Counted from the first letter of the stretch, positions 11,320 to 20,196 are shown. The stretch: 64,000 nt of DNA from Cupriavidus neocaledonicus (GCF_000372525.1 NZ_AQUR01000099.1:62001-126000), one strand, 5' to 3'. Numbers and translations: made by a program. Notes: generated from the sequence alone by a model not told the origin.

Positions 11320-12399
11320 ATGAAGAAATCGGCCATCGTCCTCGCAGCCGGCAGCCTGTTGGCAGGTTCGGCTTTCGCACAAACTTCCGTCACCCTGTAC
11401 GGTATCGTCGACCAGAGCATCCGCTTCCAGACGAACGCGAACGCCAACAATGACAACTCGTGGGAACTGACCAACGGCGCCATCACCAACAGCCGCTGGG
11501 GCATGAAGGGCAGCGAAGCCCTGGGCAACAACCTGAAGGCGATTTTCCAGCTGGAAGGCGGCTTTGACCCGGATACCGGCCGCGCCAACCAGAACAACAG
11601 CCTGTTCGGCCGTCAGGCTTACGTCGGCCTGTCGGGCGACTTTGGCACGATCAAGCTGGGCCGCCAGTACACCGAAGGCTTTAACTTCTTCGGCGACTAC
11701 GATCCGCTGACCATCGGCAACTACACCAACAACGCCTGGCCGTTCTTCCTGACCCAGTTCCGCAACAACAACGTGGTCAGCTACGCCGGCAAGTTCGGCG
11801 GCCTGGACGTCGGCGCCAGCTACGGCTTCGGCGAGCAGCCGGGCAGCATGAGCCGGAACCAGTACTGGGGCACCCGTGCCGCCTATTCGTTCGGTCCGTT
11901 CGGCGTCGGCGGCGTGTACCAGGAAGTCCGCGATATCAACGGCAACAAGCAGCAAATGTGGGGCGCTGCCGGTAAGTACGCCTTCGGCCCGGCCAAGCTG
12001 TTCCTCGGTTACATCGGCGGCAAGGACCGCACCGGCGTCATCGACAACGGCTTCCTGAACAACTCGGCCGCCGCTCCGGCACCGGCCGTGGTCACCGCCG
12101 GCGCTGCCAGCAACCCGCGCAAGGACACCATCGGCTACATCGGCCTGACCTACCAGGCCACCCCGGCCCTGGCGCTGACCGGCGTGTTCTACGGCGACTA
12201 CGTCGAGAACAAGAACGGCGTGAACGACAACAACGGCCGCCGCTACACCGGCGTGCTGCTGGCCGAGTACTCGCTGTCGAAGCGCACCCAGGTCTACGGC
12301 ACGGTTGACTTCAACAAGGTTTCGGGCGGCACCACCACCGAAATGCCGGGCCGCAACAACCAGACCGGCGCTGCCCTGGGTATCCGCCACATCTTCTGA
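11320..12399 (+). CDS. Gram-negative general porin
   Basis: Outer-membrane trimeric porin of the Burkholderiales type, 359 residues. It has a clean Sec signal peptide (MKKSAIVLAAGSLLAGSAFA) and then the typical first strand QTSVTLYGIVDQ. Strand-forming and loop motifs follow, including SRWGMKGSEALGNNLKA, FGRQAYVGLSGDFGTIKLGRQY and the C-terminal strand that ends in Phe (ALGIRHIF), the recognition signal for the BAM complex. AGGAG lies just upstream of the ATG. Codon use is strongly biased, suggesting high expression. A strong terminator follows. Confidence 0.96.
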   Translation: MKKSAIVLAAGSLLAGSAFAQTSVTLYGIVDQSIRFQTNANANNDNSWELTNGAITNSRWGMKGSEALGNNLKAIFQLEGGFDPDTGRANQNNSLFGRQAYVGLSGDFGTIKLGRQYTEGFNFFGDYDPLTIGNYTNNAWPFFLTQFRNNNVVSYAGKFGGLDVGASYGFGEQPGSMSRNQYWGTRAAYSFGPFGVGGVYQEVRDINGNKQQMWGAAGKYAFGPAKLFLGYIGGKDRTGVIDNGFLNNSAAAPAPAVVTAGAASNPRKDTIGYIGLTYQATPALALTGVFYGDYVENKNGVNDNNGRRYTGVLLAEYSLSKRTQVYGTVDFNKVSGGTTTEMPGRNNQTGAALGIRHIF

Positions 12400-12425
12400 T
12401 CGATACCTGATCAGCAGTTCCTGGC

Positions 12426-12451
12426 AAAAGGCACCTTCGGGTGCCTTTTTT
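12426..12451. terminator. Bidirectional intrinsic terminator
   Basis: AAAAGGCACC, a TTCG tetraloop, then GGTGCCTTTTTT. The stem is flanked by an A-run on one side and a T-run on the other, so it can end transcription of the porin (plus strand) and of the histidine-kinase gene that finishes at 12451 (minus strand). Confidence 0.95.
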
Positions 12452-13212
12452 CATGGGCGCGGCCGGCGCCGCAGCCACAGGTACCAGCCGGCCTGCGCGG
12501 CTTCGCCCTGCATCGGTTGCAGCGGCACCAGCAGCCCGCCATGGCGTGCCACCACGCGCTGCGCGCACAGCAGCGCGGGACCGGGCCGGGCCAGTTGCGC
12601 GGCGCCAGCGTCATCGGCGGGCTGGAACACGATCGACAACGCCACGCCACCGGCATGGCCGCGGCATGCGATGCGCACGGCCGTGCCACGCGCCGCCGCG
12701 CCGATGGCGCTGCCCAGCAGCCATTCCAGCGTAGCGCCGAGCATCGCCGCGTCGCCGCCGATGCGCGGCAGGCGCGCGGCCGGGCGTTCGAGCCGGATCC
12801 CGGCCTCGCCGGCCTCGGTCCAGACCCGATCCAGCGCTTCAGCGAGCAGGGTTTCCATGGCGATCCGCCGCATCCGGTAGGCATGCCGGGTTTCGCGCAG
12901 CAGCCGGTTCACGTCGTCGATCTGGCGCAGCGCCCGGCGCGCATGGCTGCCGACCCGCGCCAGCAGCGCCGCGTCGGCCTGCGCGCGGGTCTGGCGCAGC
13001 GCCAGCCACGCCAGCAGCGAAGCACTGGATTCGCGCAGGTCGTGGCCCAGCACATGCAGCAGCATGTCGTGCACGGCGCCCGGGTCGCGCACGTTGCCGC
13101 CCGTTGCTGGCGCAGGCACCGCAGCGGCGCTGCAGCTTCGTCGCGCCAGCCGCCAGCCGCCCAGGCACAACGCCGCGGCCACCAGCGCAAGGCGCAGCGG
13201 GCGCGCCATCAT
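12451..13212 (-). CDS. Degenerate sensor histidine kinase-like protein
   Basis: A 253-residue protein translationally coupled to the response regulator before it (ATG at 13212-13210 overlaps the TGA at 13211-13209). It has one N-terminal transmembrane helix (residues about 8-20) and no recognisable sensor domain. A dimerisation/phosphoacceptor-like segment LGHDLRESSASL places His57 at the expected H-box. The catalytic domain looks decayed: the N-box region reads EWLLGSAIG without the usual Asn, and no DxGxG motif is present (the nearest segment is VFQPADDAG). It may be a phosphatase, a scaffold or a dead kinase. Confidence 0.7.
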   Translation of the reverse strand: MMARPLRLALVAAALCLGGWRLARRSCSAAAVPAPATGGNVRDPGAVHDMLLHVLGHDLRESSASLLAWLALRQTRAQADAALLARVGSHARRALRQIDDVNRLLRETRHAYRMRRIAMETLLAEALDRVWTEAGEAGIRLERPAARLPRIGGDAAMLGATLEWLLGSAIGAAARGTAVRIACRGHAGGVALSIVFQPADDAGAAQLARPGPALLCAQRVVARHGGLLVPLQPMQGEAAQAGWYLWLRRRPRP

Positions 13213-13937
13213 GCCGCGGCCCGCTCGGCGTGGGCCAGGCGCTCCAGCCGGTAGCCGTGCGTATAGACCGGGGTCAGCCGCATGCCGTGCTCGGCCTGCA
13301 GCCCCAGCTTGCTGCGCACGCGCGACACATGGGTATCGATGGTGCGCGACATCGGCGAGATCTCGCGGCCCCAGACCGCGGCGGTGATGTGGTCGCGGGT
13401 GACAATGCGGCCTTCGTGGCGGAACAGCAGCACCGCGAGATCGAACTCCTTGGGCGTCAGGCCGATTGGCTGCCCATTGCAAGTGACCCGGCGCAACGCG
13501 CAGTCGAAGGCGTAGTCGCCCAGCCGCAGCGGCGCGTGCGGCGATGCCTGCGCGGGATACGCGCGCCGCAGCAGGCAGTCGATGCGCGCAGCCAGCTCGG
13601 CCGGGCGGATTGGCTTGACCATGTAGTCATCGGCGCCCGCGGCGAGCGCGCTGACGATATCGTGCTCGGCATCGCGGCAGCTCAGGAACATGACCGGGAT
13701 GCGCCGGTCCAGGTGCGTGCGCACCCAGGCCAGCACCTCGCGCCCTGACAGGTCCGGCATCTGCCAGTCCAGCAGCAGCAGGTCGAAGCCGGCGTCGCGC
13801 AGCGCCAGCAGCAGGCGCCGGCTTTCGCTGAAGGTCACGCACTCGTATCCCGCGCTGGCGACGACCTGGCGGATCAGCGCCGCATCCGCGGGCGCGTCCT
13901 CGAGCGATGCAATGCGCGATGCCGTTTTCTTTCCCAT
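13209..13937 (-). CDS. OmpR/PhoB-type response regulator
   Basis: A 242-residue two-component regulator. The receiver domain (about 7-120) has the acidic pair at Glu13-Asp14, the phosphoacceptor Asp57 in LLLLDWQMPD and the conserved Lys in MVKPIRP. The C-terminal winged-helix DNA-binding domain includes LTPKEFDLAVLLF and the recognition-helix region SRTIDTHVSRVRSKL. The MGKK start is supported by GGAGG 4 bases upstream. It is the first gene of a pair with the degenerate kinase and is divergent from a second, similar regulator. Confidence 0.9.
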   Translation of the reverse strand: MGKKTASRIASLEDAPADAALIRQVVASAGYECVTFSESRRLLLALRDAGFDLLLLDWQMPDLSGREVLAWVRTHLDRRIPVMFLSCRDAEHDIVSALAAGADDYMVKPIRPAELAARIDCLLRRAYPAQASPHAPLRLGDYAFDCALRRVTCNGQPIGLTPKEFDLAVLLFRHEGRIVTRDHITAAVWGREISPMSRTIDTHVSRVRSKLGLQAEHGMRLTPVYTHGYRLERLAHAERAAA

Positions 13938-14165
13938 GTTGCCTCCGACGTAGCTGGCCATTAGCGGGACATTTAATCCGGTGTCGCGGCCCGCCCGAAT
14001 AGGAAAGCGCTCAATATCGCCTTTCAACAATCTTTTACTTCTCGCCTTAGCGGGCCCGCTCCTACCATGGGCTTCGCTGCGGGCCCAGCCGTGCCCGCGC
14101 TCACCATGCAAGCTGTGTCCAACCGGCGGCGCATTGCGGTGCGCCCGCGCACAGGAGCCACGTCC

Positions 14166-14846
14166 GTGAAGATCGCCGCGCTGCAGGCGGACCCCACCCT
14201 CGCCGTCAGCATCGAACAGACCCTGCGCCTGAACGGCCACCAGTGCATGCGCTACCTCAGCGGGCGCGCGCTGATCGGCGCGCTGCGGGGCAGGTCGTTC
14301 GACCTGCTGATGCTGGATTGCGATACGCCGGGCCTGCCGGCGCTGGAAGTGCTGGCGTGGGTGCGCCGCACGCTGGGGCACGAGATGCCGGTGATGCTGA
14401 CGGGAACCTCGAACGAAGAGGCCTTTGTCGCGGCCTGCCTGGCGCAGGGCGCGGACAGCTACCTGCCCAAGCCGCTGCGCACCGCCGAACTGGCCGCGCG
14501 CGTGCTCGCGCTGCTGCGCCGCGCCCGGCCGGCGAGCGCGGATTGCGACCTGGAACACGGGCCGTTCCGCTTTGCCACCGCCGAGCGGCAGGTGTGGGTA
14601 AAGGGCAAGCCGGTGCTGCTGGCCCCGAAGGAATTCGACCTGGCGGTGCTGCTGTTCCGCAACCTGGGTTCGCTGGTGCTGCGCCAGACCATGGTCGACC
14701 AGGTCTGGCGCTACCACATGGACGCGGCCTCGCGCACGGTGGACAGCCACCTGTCGCGCGTGCGCACCAAGCTTGCGCTGTGGCCGCACAACGGTGTGCG
14801 GCTGTCGTCGGTGTACGGGCTGGGGAGCCGGCTCGATGCGGCCTAG
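14166..14846 (+). CDS. Atypical OmpR-type response regulator
   Basis: A 226-residue regulator clearly paralogous to the one encoded divergently to the left (APKEFDLAVLLFRN and SRTVDSHLSRVRTKL match almost residue for residue). A GTG start at 14166 is chosen because AGGAG ends 8 bases upstream. The receiver keeps Asp51 (LLMLDCDTP) and the Lys of YLPKPLR, but the acidic pocket that binds Mg2+ is weakened (ALQADP instead of the usual two adjacent acidic residues). Phosphorylation may therefore be altered. No kinase lies beside it on the same strand. Confidence 0.83.
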   Translation: MKIAALQADPTLAVSIEQTLRLNGHQCMRYLSGRALIGALRGRSFDLLMLDCDTPGLPALEVLAWVRRTLGHEMPVMLTGTSNEEAFVAACLAQGADSYLPKPLRTAELAARVLALLRRARPASADCDLEHGPFRFATAERQVWVKGKPVLLAPKEFDLAVLLFRNLGSLVLRQTMVDQVWRYHMDAASRTVDSHLSRVRTKLALWPHNGVRLSSVYGLGSRLDAA

Positions 14847-14880
14847 CGCTTCTGCGGCGCCGGCACGCCGGGCCGGGGAT

Positions 14881-15888
14881 TCAGTCAGCCTTGATGCCGG
14901 CTTCCTTGACGATGCGGGCGTTCTCCGCGGACTCTTCGCGGATGGCCTTGGCAAACTGCGCCGGCGTGCCGCCGGTCGGCACTTCGCCGCCCTTGAGCAG
15001 GCGCTCATGGACTTCGGGCTCGGCCAGCGCCTTGTTTAGCTCGGCGTTGAGGCGGTTGATGATGGCCGCGGGCGTCTTGCCCGGCGCGAAGACACCGAAG
15101 GTGGAGCTGAGGTTGGCCTTGGGGTAGCCCAGCTCGGCCAGCGTCGGCACGGCAGGCAGGCTCTCCAGGCGCCTGGGCGCGCCCACCGCCAGCGCGCGCA
15201 GGCGGCCGGCCTGCATATGCTGGCTCAGCACCGGGCTGGCGTTGGTGCTCATCACCTCGAACTGGCCGCCGAGCGCATCGTTCATCTGCTGGCCGGCGCC
15301 CTTGTACGGGATCAGCACGATGTCGGCCTTCGACTTCTGCCTGACCTGTTCCAGCACCACATGGCCGACCGTGCCCAGGCCCGACGTGGCCCAGCGTACC
15401 GAACCCGGTTTGGCGCTGGCCTGGCCGACCACGTCGGCAAAGCTCTTGCCGCTGAAGGCGGAAGTCCCGACCACCAGCACCGGCGAGTACATCACGCTCA
15501 TCACCGGCGCCACGTCCTTCTGCGGATCGTAGTTGACGCGGCCGACGTGCGGATTCAGCGTCAGCGGGCTGGTCGCGGCGAAGCCCAGCGTATAGCCGTC
15601 CGGCGCTGCCTTGGCCACCGCATCGATGCCGATGCTGCCGCCCGCGCCGGCCTTGTTCTCCACCACCACGGAGGTACCCATCTGCGCCGACAGGCGCTCG
15701 CCGAGCGCGCGCGCGACGGTGTCGCTGATGCCGCCGGTGGGATAGGCGACGATCAGTCGGATCGGGCGGCTGGGATAGGCGTCGGCCGCGGCGGCAGTAG
15801 CGGCCATGGCGGCCGTGGCGGGGACCAGTGCGGCAGCACCGGAGACGCACGCTGCGGCCAGCAGCGACGAGCGGAAGGGAAAGGCCAT
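14881..15888 (-). CDS. Bug-family tripartite tricarboxylate transporter receptor
   Basis: Periplasmic solute-binding protein of the Bug/TctC family, 335 residues, with a signal peptide (to about residue 35) and the family start YPSRPIRLIVAYPTGG. Further family features are the segments VVVENKAGAGGSIG and PYKGAGQQMNDALGG and the C-terminal helix region. Bug proteins are greatly expanded in Burkholderiales and bind small carboxylates or other organic acids. No membrane components (TctA/TctB) are adjacent, which is normal for orphan Bug genes. The ligand cannot be predicted. Confidence 0.92.
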   Translation of the reverse strand: MAFPFRSSLLAAACVSGAAALVPATAAMAATAAAADAYPSRPIRLIVAYPTGGISDTVARALGERLSAQMGTSVVVENKAGAGGSIGIDAVAKAAPDGYTLGFAATSPLTLNPHVGRVNYDPQKDVAPVMSVMYSPVLVVGTSAFSGKSFADVVGQASAKPGSVRWATSGLGTVGHVVLEQVRQKSKADIVLIPYKGAGQQMNDALGGQFEVMSTNASPVLSQHMQAGRLRALAVGAPRRLESLPAVPTLAELGYPKANLSSTFGVFAPGKTPAAIINRLNAELNKALAEPEVHERLLKGGEVPTGGTPAQFAKAIREESAENARIVKEAGIKAD

Positions 15889-15988
15889 GATGGGAAAGCG
15901 GGAGAGATTCGACGGAAGCGACCGCGCGGCGGCAACGGGCCCGGCGCGGCGCGGAACAGCCGCTATCTTAGCCGATCATGCGGCGCAC

Positions 15989-16303
15989 TCAGCGCTCCAG
16001 CGGCCGCTCCGGCACCCACGAGACAAAGAGTTCGTTGGCGCGGTCATAGAGCCGCCAGCCCGTGCCGCAGTCGCGGCAGCAGAACGACAGCATGCTGTAC
16101 GGCACCCCGGCGGCACTCTGGGTCACTACCGGTGCCGTGCCGCGCAGCGCCAGGCAGGCCGGCGGCTCGCGCCGGCGCGGATCGTCGGCCAGCGCCAGGC
16201 AGCGCTCGCAGGGCGGCGTGGCGGGGGCGGAAGGGTCTGGGGCGGCTGGCATCGTCGGCGGCGTCGGCGGAAACGGGGCAGGTCTGACTCGAGTGCCCGC
16301 CAT
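15989..16303 (-). CDS. Small cysteine-rich protein, possible zinc ribbon
   Basis: About 104 residues if started at ATG 16303. A shorter form starts at 16252, and neither start has a strong ribosome-binding site. The first half is Pro/Ala-rich. The second half has a CERC pair and a CCRDC pair about 50 residues apart, flanking a conserved-looking segment (PYSMLSFCCRDCGTGWRLYDR) that resembles a zinc ribbon. The function is unknown. It lies between the Bug gene and the EamA gene on the same strand. Confidence 0.5.
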   Translation of the reverse strand: MAGTRVRPAPFPPTPPTMPAAPDPSAPATPPCERCLALADDPRRREPPACLALRGTAPVVTQSAAGVPYSMLSFCCRDCGTGWRLYDRANELFVSWVPERPLER

Positions 16304-16349
16304 GATGCCGCAAAATCCCGCCCGGCAGCAGCACCCTTCGCGGATGACA

Positions 16350-17261
16350 TCAGGCCGCCTGCGCGCGCGCCGCCGTGGCGGGAGCGGCCGCGCGCTGGCC
16401 AAGCCACACGCTGGCCAGCACCAGCAGCGCACCGATTGCCTGCACCGCCGTCAGTGCCTGCCCCAGTACCAGGAAACCCAGCACCGTGGCGCTGACCGGA
16501 CTGAGCAGGCCCAGCGCCGCCACCGCCGCCGACGGCATGCGCCCCACGCCGCGGAACCACAGCGCGTAGCTGAAGCCGGCGCCGACTATGCTGAGCCACG
16601 CGTAGCCGAGCCAGTTGGCCAGCGTGAAATGCCCCGGCAGCGGTTCCAGCACCAGCGCGAACGGCAGCAGGAACAGCCCGCCCGCGCACAGTTGCCATGC
16701 CGTCAGCACCAGCGGCGAGACCGGCGGCCGCCAGTGCCGCGTCAGTACCGTGCCCACCGCCATCGATACCGCCCCCGCGGCTGCCGCCGCCACGCCGATG
16801 GCATCCAGCCTGGCGGCCGGCCCGAGCACCAGCAGCGCCACGCCCAGCAGCCCGCCCGCGCCGGCCATCCATGCGGCGGGGCGTGGCCGCGCACCCAGCC
16901 AGGCCCACGCCAGCACTACCACGATCAGCGGCTGGATCGCGCCGACCGTGGCCGCCACGCCGCCCGGCAGCCGGTAGGCGGCGATAAACAGCATCGCCTG
17001 GAAGAAGCCGATATTGAGCACCCCCAGCACCGCCGCGCGCCACCACCAGCTGCCCTGCGGCAACTGCCTGCCGAATGCCAGCATCGCCAGCCCTGCCGGC
17101 AGCGCGCGGATCACCCCCGAAAGCAGTGGCTGCCCCGGCGGCAACCACTCGCTGGTGACCAGGTAGGTGCTGCCCCAGATCGCGGGCGCCAGGCCGGTCA
17201 GCAGGATGTCGCGCAGGCCCGGGCCGGACGCCATGCCGGTGGAAACTCGGTTCGCCTTCAT
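16350..17261 (-). CDS. EamA/DMT-family transporter
   Basis: Inner-membrane drug/metabolite transporter with two EamA repeats and about ten transmembrane helices, 303 residues. The first helix carries the typical WGSTYLVTSEWLPP motif, and the second repeat has LVLTAWQLCAGG and PVSATVLGFLVLGQ. Transporters of this type export amino acids or small metabolites. The substrate is unknown. It is divergent from a MarR regulator, and its predicted promoter overlaps two repeated operator sequences, so it is very likely the regulator's main target. Confidence 0.92.
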   Translation of the reverse strand: MKANRVSTGMASGPGLRDILLTGLAPAIWGSTYLVTSEWLPPGQPLLSGVIRALPAGLAMLAFGRQLPQGSWWWRAAVLGVLNIGFFQAMLFIAAYRLPGGVAATVGAIQPLIVVVLAWAWLGARPRPAAWMAGAGGLLGVALLVLGPAARLDAIGVAAAAAGAVSMAVGTVLTRHWRPPVSPLVLTAWQLCAGGLFLLPFALVLEPLPGHFTLANWLGYAWLSIVGAGFSYALWFRGVGRMPSAAVAALGLLSPVSATVLGFLVLGQALTAVQAIGALLVLASVWLGQRAAAPATAARAQAA

Positions 17262-17269
17262 GTCGATAT

Positions 17270-17322
17270 TCTTGATGTCAAGATAAATCACTTTACGAAG
17301 GCGATTGGTTGATGTCAAGATA
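17270..17322 (-). promoter_or_regulatory. EamA promoter with duplicated MarR operator
   Basis: The 14-mer TTGATGTCAAGATA occurs twice, at 17272-17285 and 17309-17322. The left copy sits in the near-palindrome TCTTGA-TG-TCAAGA (17270-17283). On the minus strand TTGACA (17318-17313) and TAAAGT (17295-17290) are separated by 17 bases, a near-consensus sigma-70 promoter for the EamA gene. One repeat overlaps the -35 box and the other covers the start site. This arrangement fits repression by the divergently encoded MarR protein. Confidence 0.82.
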
Positions 17323-17357
17323 CTTCGGTCTGCCTCGCATCTGCCTGCCCTGCCCCG

Positions 17358-17906
17358 ATGACCGCCCGCCGCAAACCCGAAGACGCGCCCGACCATGTCG
17401 ACGGCATCCTTGCCCAATGGGCGCGCGAACGCCCCGACCTCGATGCCTCGCCGATGGGCATTCTCGGCCGGCTGGGCCGGCTCAATCGCCATACCGGTCG
17501 CGCCATCGAAGCCGCGCTGGGCGCGACCGGGCTGCAGCCGTGGGAGTTCGATGTGCTGGCGACACTGCGGCGGGCCGGGCCGCCCTATGCGCTGTCGCCG
17601 GGTGCGCTGATCGGTTCGCTGATGATCACCTCGGGCACCATGACCAACCGGCTCGATCACCTCGAGCGGGCCGGGCTGGTGCGGCGCGAGCCCAATCCGG
17701 AGGACCGGCGCGGGCTGCTGGTGGCGCTGACCGACGCCGGGCGCGAGCGCGTCGACCACGCGGTGGAGCTGCACGTGGCCAACGAGCACCGCCTGCTGGA
17801 AGGCCTGACCGCGACGGAGCGCGCGCAGCTGGCCGCGCTGCTGCGCCGCTGGCTGCGCATGTTCGAGCCGCCGGCCGGTGGCGGCGACGGCAAGTCAGGC
17901 GACTGA
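17358..17906 (+). CDS. MarR-family transcriptional regulator
   Basis: A 182-residue winged-helix regulator. The core runs from about residue 40 to 145, with the recognition region LMITSGTMTNRLDHLERAGLVRREPNPEDRRGLLVALTDAGR, in which the wing carries the conserved D-R-R. The N-terminal 30 residues are an extension rich in Asp and Arg. It is divergent from the EamA transporter and the duplicated operator lies between them, so it probably represses the transporter and itself until a ligand binds. Confidence 0.93.
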   Translation: MTARRKPEDAPDHVDGILAQWARERPDLDASPMGILGRLGRLNRHTGRAIEAALGATGLQPWEFDVLATLRRAGPPYALSPGALIGSLMITSGTMTNRLDHLERAGLVRREPNPEDRRGLLVALTDAGRERVDHAVELHVANEHRLLEGLTATERAQLAALLRRWLRMFEPPAGGGDGKSGD

Positions 17907-17914
17907 GACGCGCT

Positions 17915-19162
17915 TCAGGCGCGCTGCGCCCGCTCGCGCAGATCCGGCAGGAACACTGTCAGCAGCCCCAGCAGCGGCAGGTAGGCGCAGTACTCGTACA
18001 CCGCGCGGATGCCGTGGGTATCGGCCATGCCGCCCAGCACCGCGGCGCCGATGCCGCCCATGCCGAAGGCAAAGCCGAAAAACAGCCCCGACACCATGCC
18101 GACCTTGCCGGGGATCAGCTCCTGCGCGAACACCAGGATCGCCGAGAACGCCGAGGCCAGGATAAAGCCGATGATGAAGGTCAGCACCGTGGTCCAGAAC
18201 AGGCCCACATGCGGCAGCAGCAGCGTGAACGGCGCCACGCCCAGGATCGAGGCCCAGATCACGCGCTTGCGGCCGATGCGGTCGCCGATCGGGCCGCCCA
18301 GGATGGTGCCGGCGGCGACCGCGAACAGGAACAGGAACAGGTGCAGCTGCGCGTCCTGGCGCGCCAGCGCAAAGCGCTCCATCAGGTAGAAGGTGTAGTA
18401 CGAAGTCAGGCTGGCCATGTAGAAGTACTTGGAGAACACCAGTACCATCAGCACCACCATGGCCCGCACCACCACGCGCGTCGCCACCGGGCTGGCCGTG
18501 GCGCCGGCCGCCTTGCGCTTGCGCGCGCCCTGCGCCAGCTGGCGCGCGTACCAGCCGCCGATGCGCCACAGCACCACGATGCCAACCAGCGCCGCCAGCG
18601 AGAACCACGCCAGGCTGGCCTGCCGGTGCACGATCAGCGCCGCCAGCAGCGGACCCATGGCGCTGCCGCCGTTGCCGCCCACCTGGAAGATCGACTGCGC
18701 CAGCCCGTGCTGGCCGCCCGATGCCATGCGCGCCACGCGCGACGACTCCGGGTGGAAGATCGACGAACCGGTGCCGACCAGCGCCGCCGCCACCAGCAGC
18801 ACGCCGTAGCTCGGCGCCACCGACAGCAGCAGCAGGCCGGCCAGCGTAAAGGCCATCGCCACCGCCAGCGAATGCGGCCTGGGATGCTTGTCGGTGTACA
18901 GCCCCACCAGCGGCTGCAGCAGCGACGCGGTGACCTGGTAGGTCATGGTCAGCAGCCCGATCTGGGTGAAGCTGAGGTTGAAGCCCCCCTTGAGCATCGG
19001 ATAGATCGCCAGGATCAACGACTGGATCATGTCGTTGAGGAAATGGGCGAAGCTGATCGCGGACAGCACGCGGAAGCCGGTGCGCTCCGCCTGCGGGGAC
19101 GGGGAAAGCGAAGGGGTCGCGGGGGCTGCGCCTGCCGGCGCGGAGTCGATGGTTGTGCTCAT
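17915..19162 (-). CDS. MFS transporter, fosmidomycin-resistance (Fsr) type
   Basis: Twelve-helix major facilitator of the Fsr group, 415 residues. The first helices read AISFAHFLNDMIQSLILAIYPMLKGGFNLSFTQIGLLT, a pattern typical of Fsr-like efflux pumps, and TGSSIFHPESSRVARMASGG matches the motif after helix 4. The start at 19162 is preferred to an arginine-rich upstream extension. It is divergent from the frameshifted AraC regulator, its likely regulator. The family exports fosmidomycin and other compounds; the substrate here is not known. Confidence 0.92.
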   Translation of the reverse strand: MSTTIDSAPAGAAPATPSLSPSPQAERTGFRVLSAISFAHFLNDMIQSLILAIYPMLKGGFNLSFTQIGLLTMTYQVTASLLQPLVGLYTDKHPRPHSLAVAMAFTLAGLLLLSVAPSYGVLLVAAALVGTGSSIFHPESSRVARMASGGQHGLAQSIFQVGGNGGSAMGPLLAALIVHRQASLAWFSLAALVGIVVLWRIGGWYARQLAQGARKRKAAGATASPVATRVVVRAMVVLMVLVFSKYFYMASLTSYYTFYLMERFALARQDAQLHLFLFLFAVAAGTILGGPIGDRIGRKRVIWASILGVAPFTLLLPHVGLFWTTVLTFIIGFILASAFSAILVFAQELIPGKVGMVSGLFFGFAFGMGGIGAAVLGGMADTHGIRAVYEYCAYLPLLGLLTVFLPDLRERAQRA

Positions 19163-19289
19163 TGGCGGCTCTCGACAAACGGAAAGCGGCCAGCGGGGGC
19201 GCCGGCCACGAAGGATCTGAGCCCCGATGCTAGCTGGCACGCCGGCGCCTGTCCTGCGAGAATGGGTCCGCAACCTTGGAGAAAAGGAC

Positions 19290-20161
19290 ATGGCGCGCGC
19301 CCCCCGCCCTCTTTCTGCCGCGGCCCACGCCAGCCGCCGGTCCCGGCAGCCACTGCCCGAGCCCACGCCCGCGACGCTGGCGCTGGGCGATACCTACGCC
19401 GATCCGCCGCCGTATTTCCGCTTCGACCGCAGCCCGCTGCCGGTCACGGCGATGGCGGCCGACTACCTGCCGGGCCACGTGACCCAGCCGCACCAGCATC
19501 CGCATGCGCAGCTGATCCACGCCGTGCACGGCGTGATGGTGGTGGCCACCGCCGAAGGCCAGTGGATCGTGCCGCCCACGCGCGGCATGTGGATGCCGGG
19601 CGGCACCACGCACTGGATCCGCATGGTGGGCCGCGTGCAGATGCGCACCGCGTATATCCGCCCCGATGCCGCGCCCGACCTGCCGCAGCGCTGCACCGTG
19701 CTGGGCATCTCGCCGCTGCTGCGCGAGCTGATCCTGGCCGCGGTGGAGATCGCCCTGCCCTACGCGCCCGGCACCGTGACGCGCGCCTGATGCGGCTGCT
19801 GCTCGATGAAGTGATGCTGGTGCCGTCGCTGCCGCTGCACCTGCCACGCCCGGCCGACGCCAGCCTGCGGCAGATCTGCGACACCATCGCCGGCGCGCCC
19901 GACACCGCGCTGACGCTGGCGGACTGGGGCGCGCGGCTGAGCCTGGACCCCAAGACCATCCAGCGCCGCTTTGCGCGCGAGACCGGCATGACCTTCGGCC
20001 AATGGCGCCAGCAGGCGCGCCTGCTGGCCGCGCTGGAAAAGCTGGCGGCCGGCAGCAAGGTGGTGGATGTGGCGCTGGACCTGGGCTATGACAGCCCGAG
20101 CGCGTTCGCGACCATGTTCCGGCGGCAGTTCGGCGTGCCGCCGAGCGCGTTCTTCCGTTGA
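19290..20161 (+). pseudogene. AraC-family regulator split by a -1 frameshift
   Basis: The first reading frame (19290-19790) encodes the cupin-like N-terminal sensor domain (HVTQPHQHPHAQLIHAVHGVM). It then meets TGA at 19788-19790, directly overlapped by an ATG in another frame (19790) that continues through a complete AraC HTH domain to 20161 (AALEKLAAGSKVVDVALDLGYDSPSAFATMFRRQFG). Reading back in the second frame gives RDARLMRLLLDE, the expected continuation after PYAPGT. One missing C near 19774-19775 would therefore join the halves into an intact regulator of about 290 residues. It may be a real mutation, a sequence error, or two coupled polypeptides. It is divergent from the Fsr-like MFS gene. 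Confidence 0.8.
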
Positions 20162-20196
20162 GGCCCTGGAGCGGCCCTGGAGCGCGGAACCCGCGC

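Noticed and set aside
13938..15008. Upstream extension of the response-regulator frame to 15008 on the minus strand
   Set aside because: It runs antisense through the second regulator and has no conserved residues; GGAGG before ATG 13937 marks the true start.
19775..19792. Programmed ribosomal frameshift in the AraC gene
   Set aside because: No slippery heptamer or clear downstream structure was seen; a simple one-base deletion explains the data better.
17309..20161. A 950-codon open frame on the plus strand
   Set aside because: It overlaps the MarR, MFS and AraC genes in another frame and its first two thirds are Arg/Ala/Gln-rich shadow sequence. Only its last part is real, as the C-terminal half of the AraC regulator.
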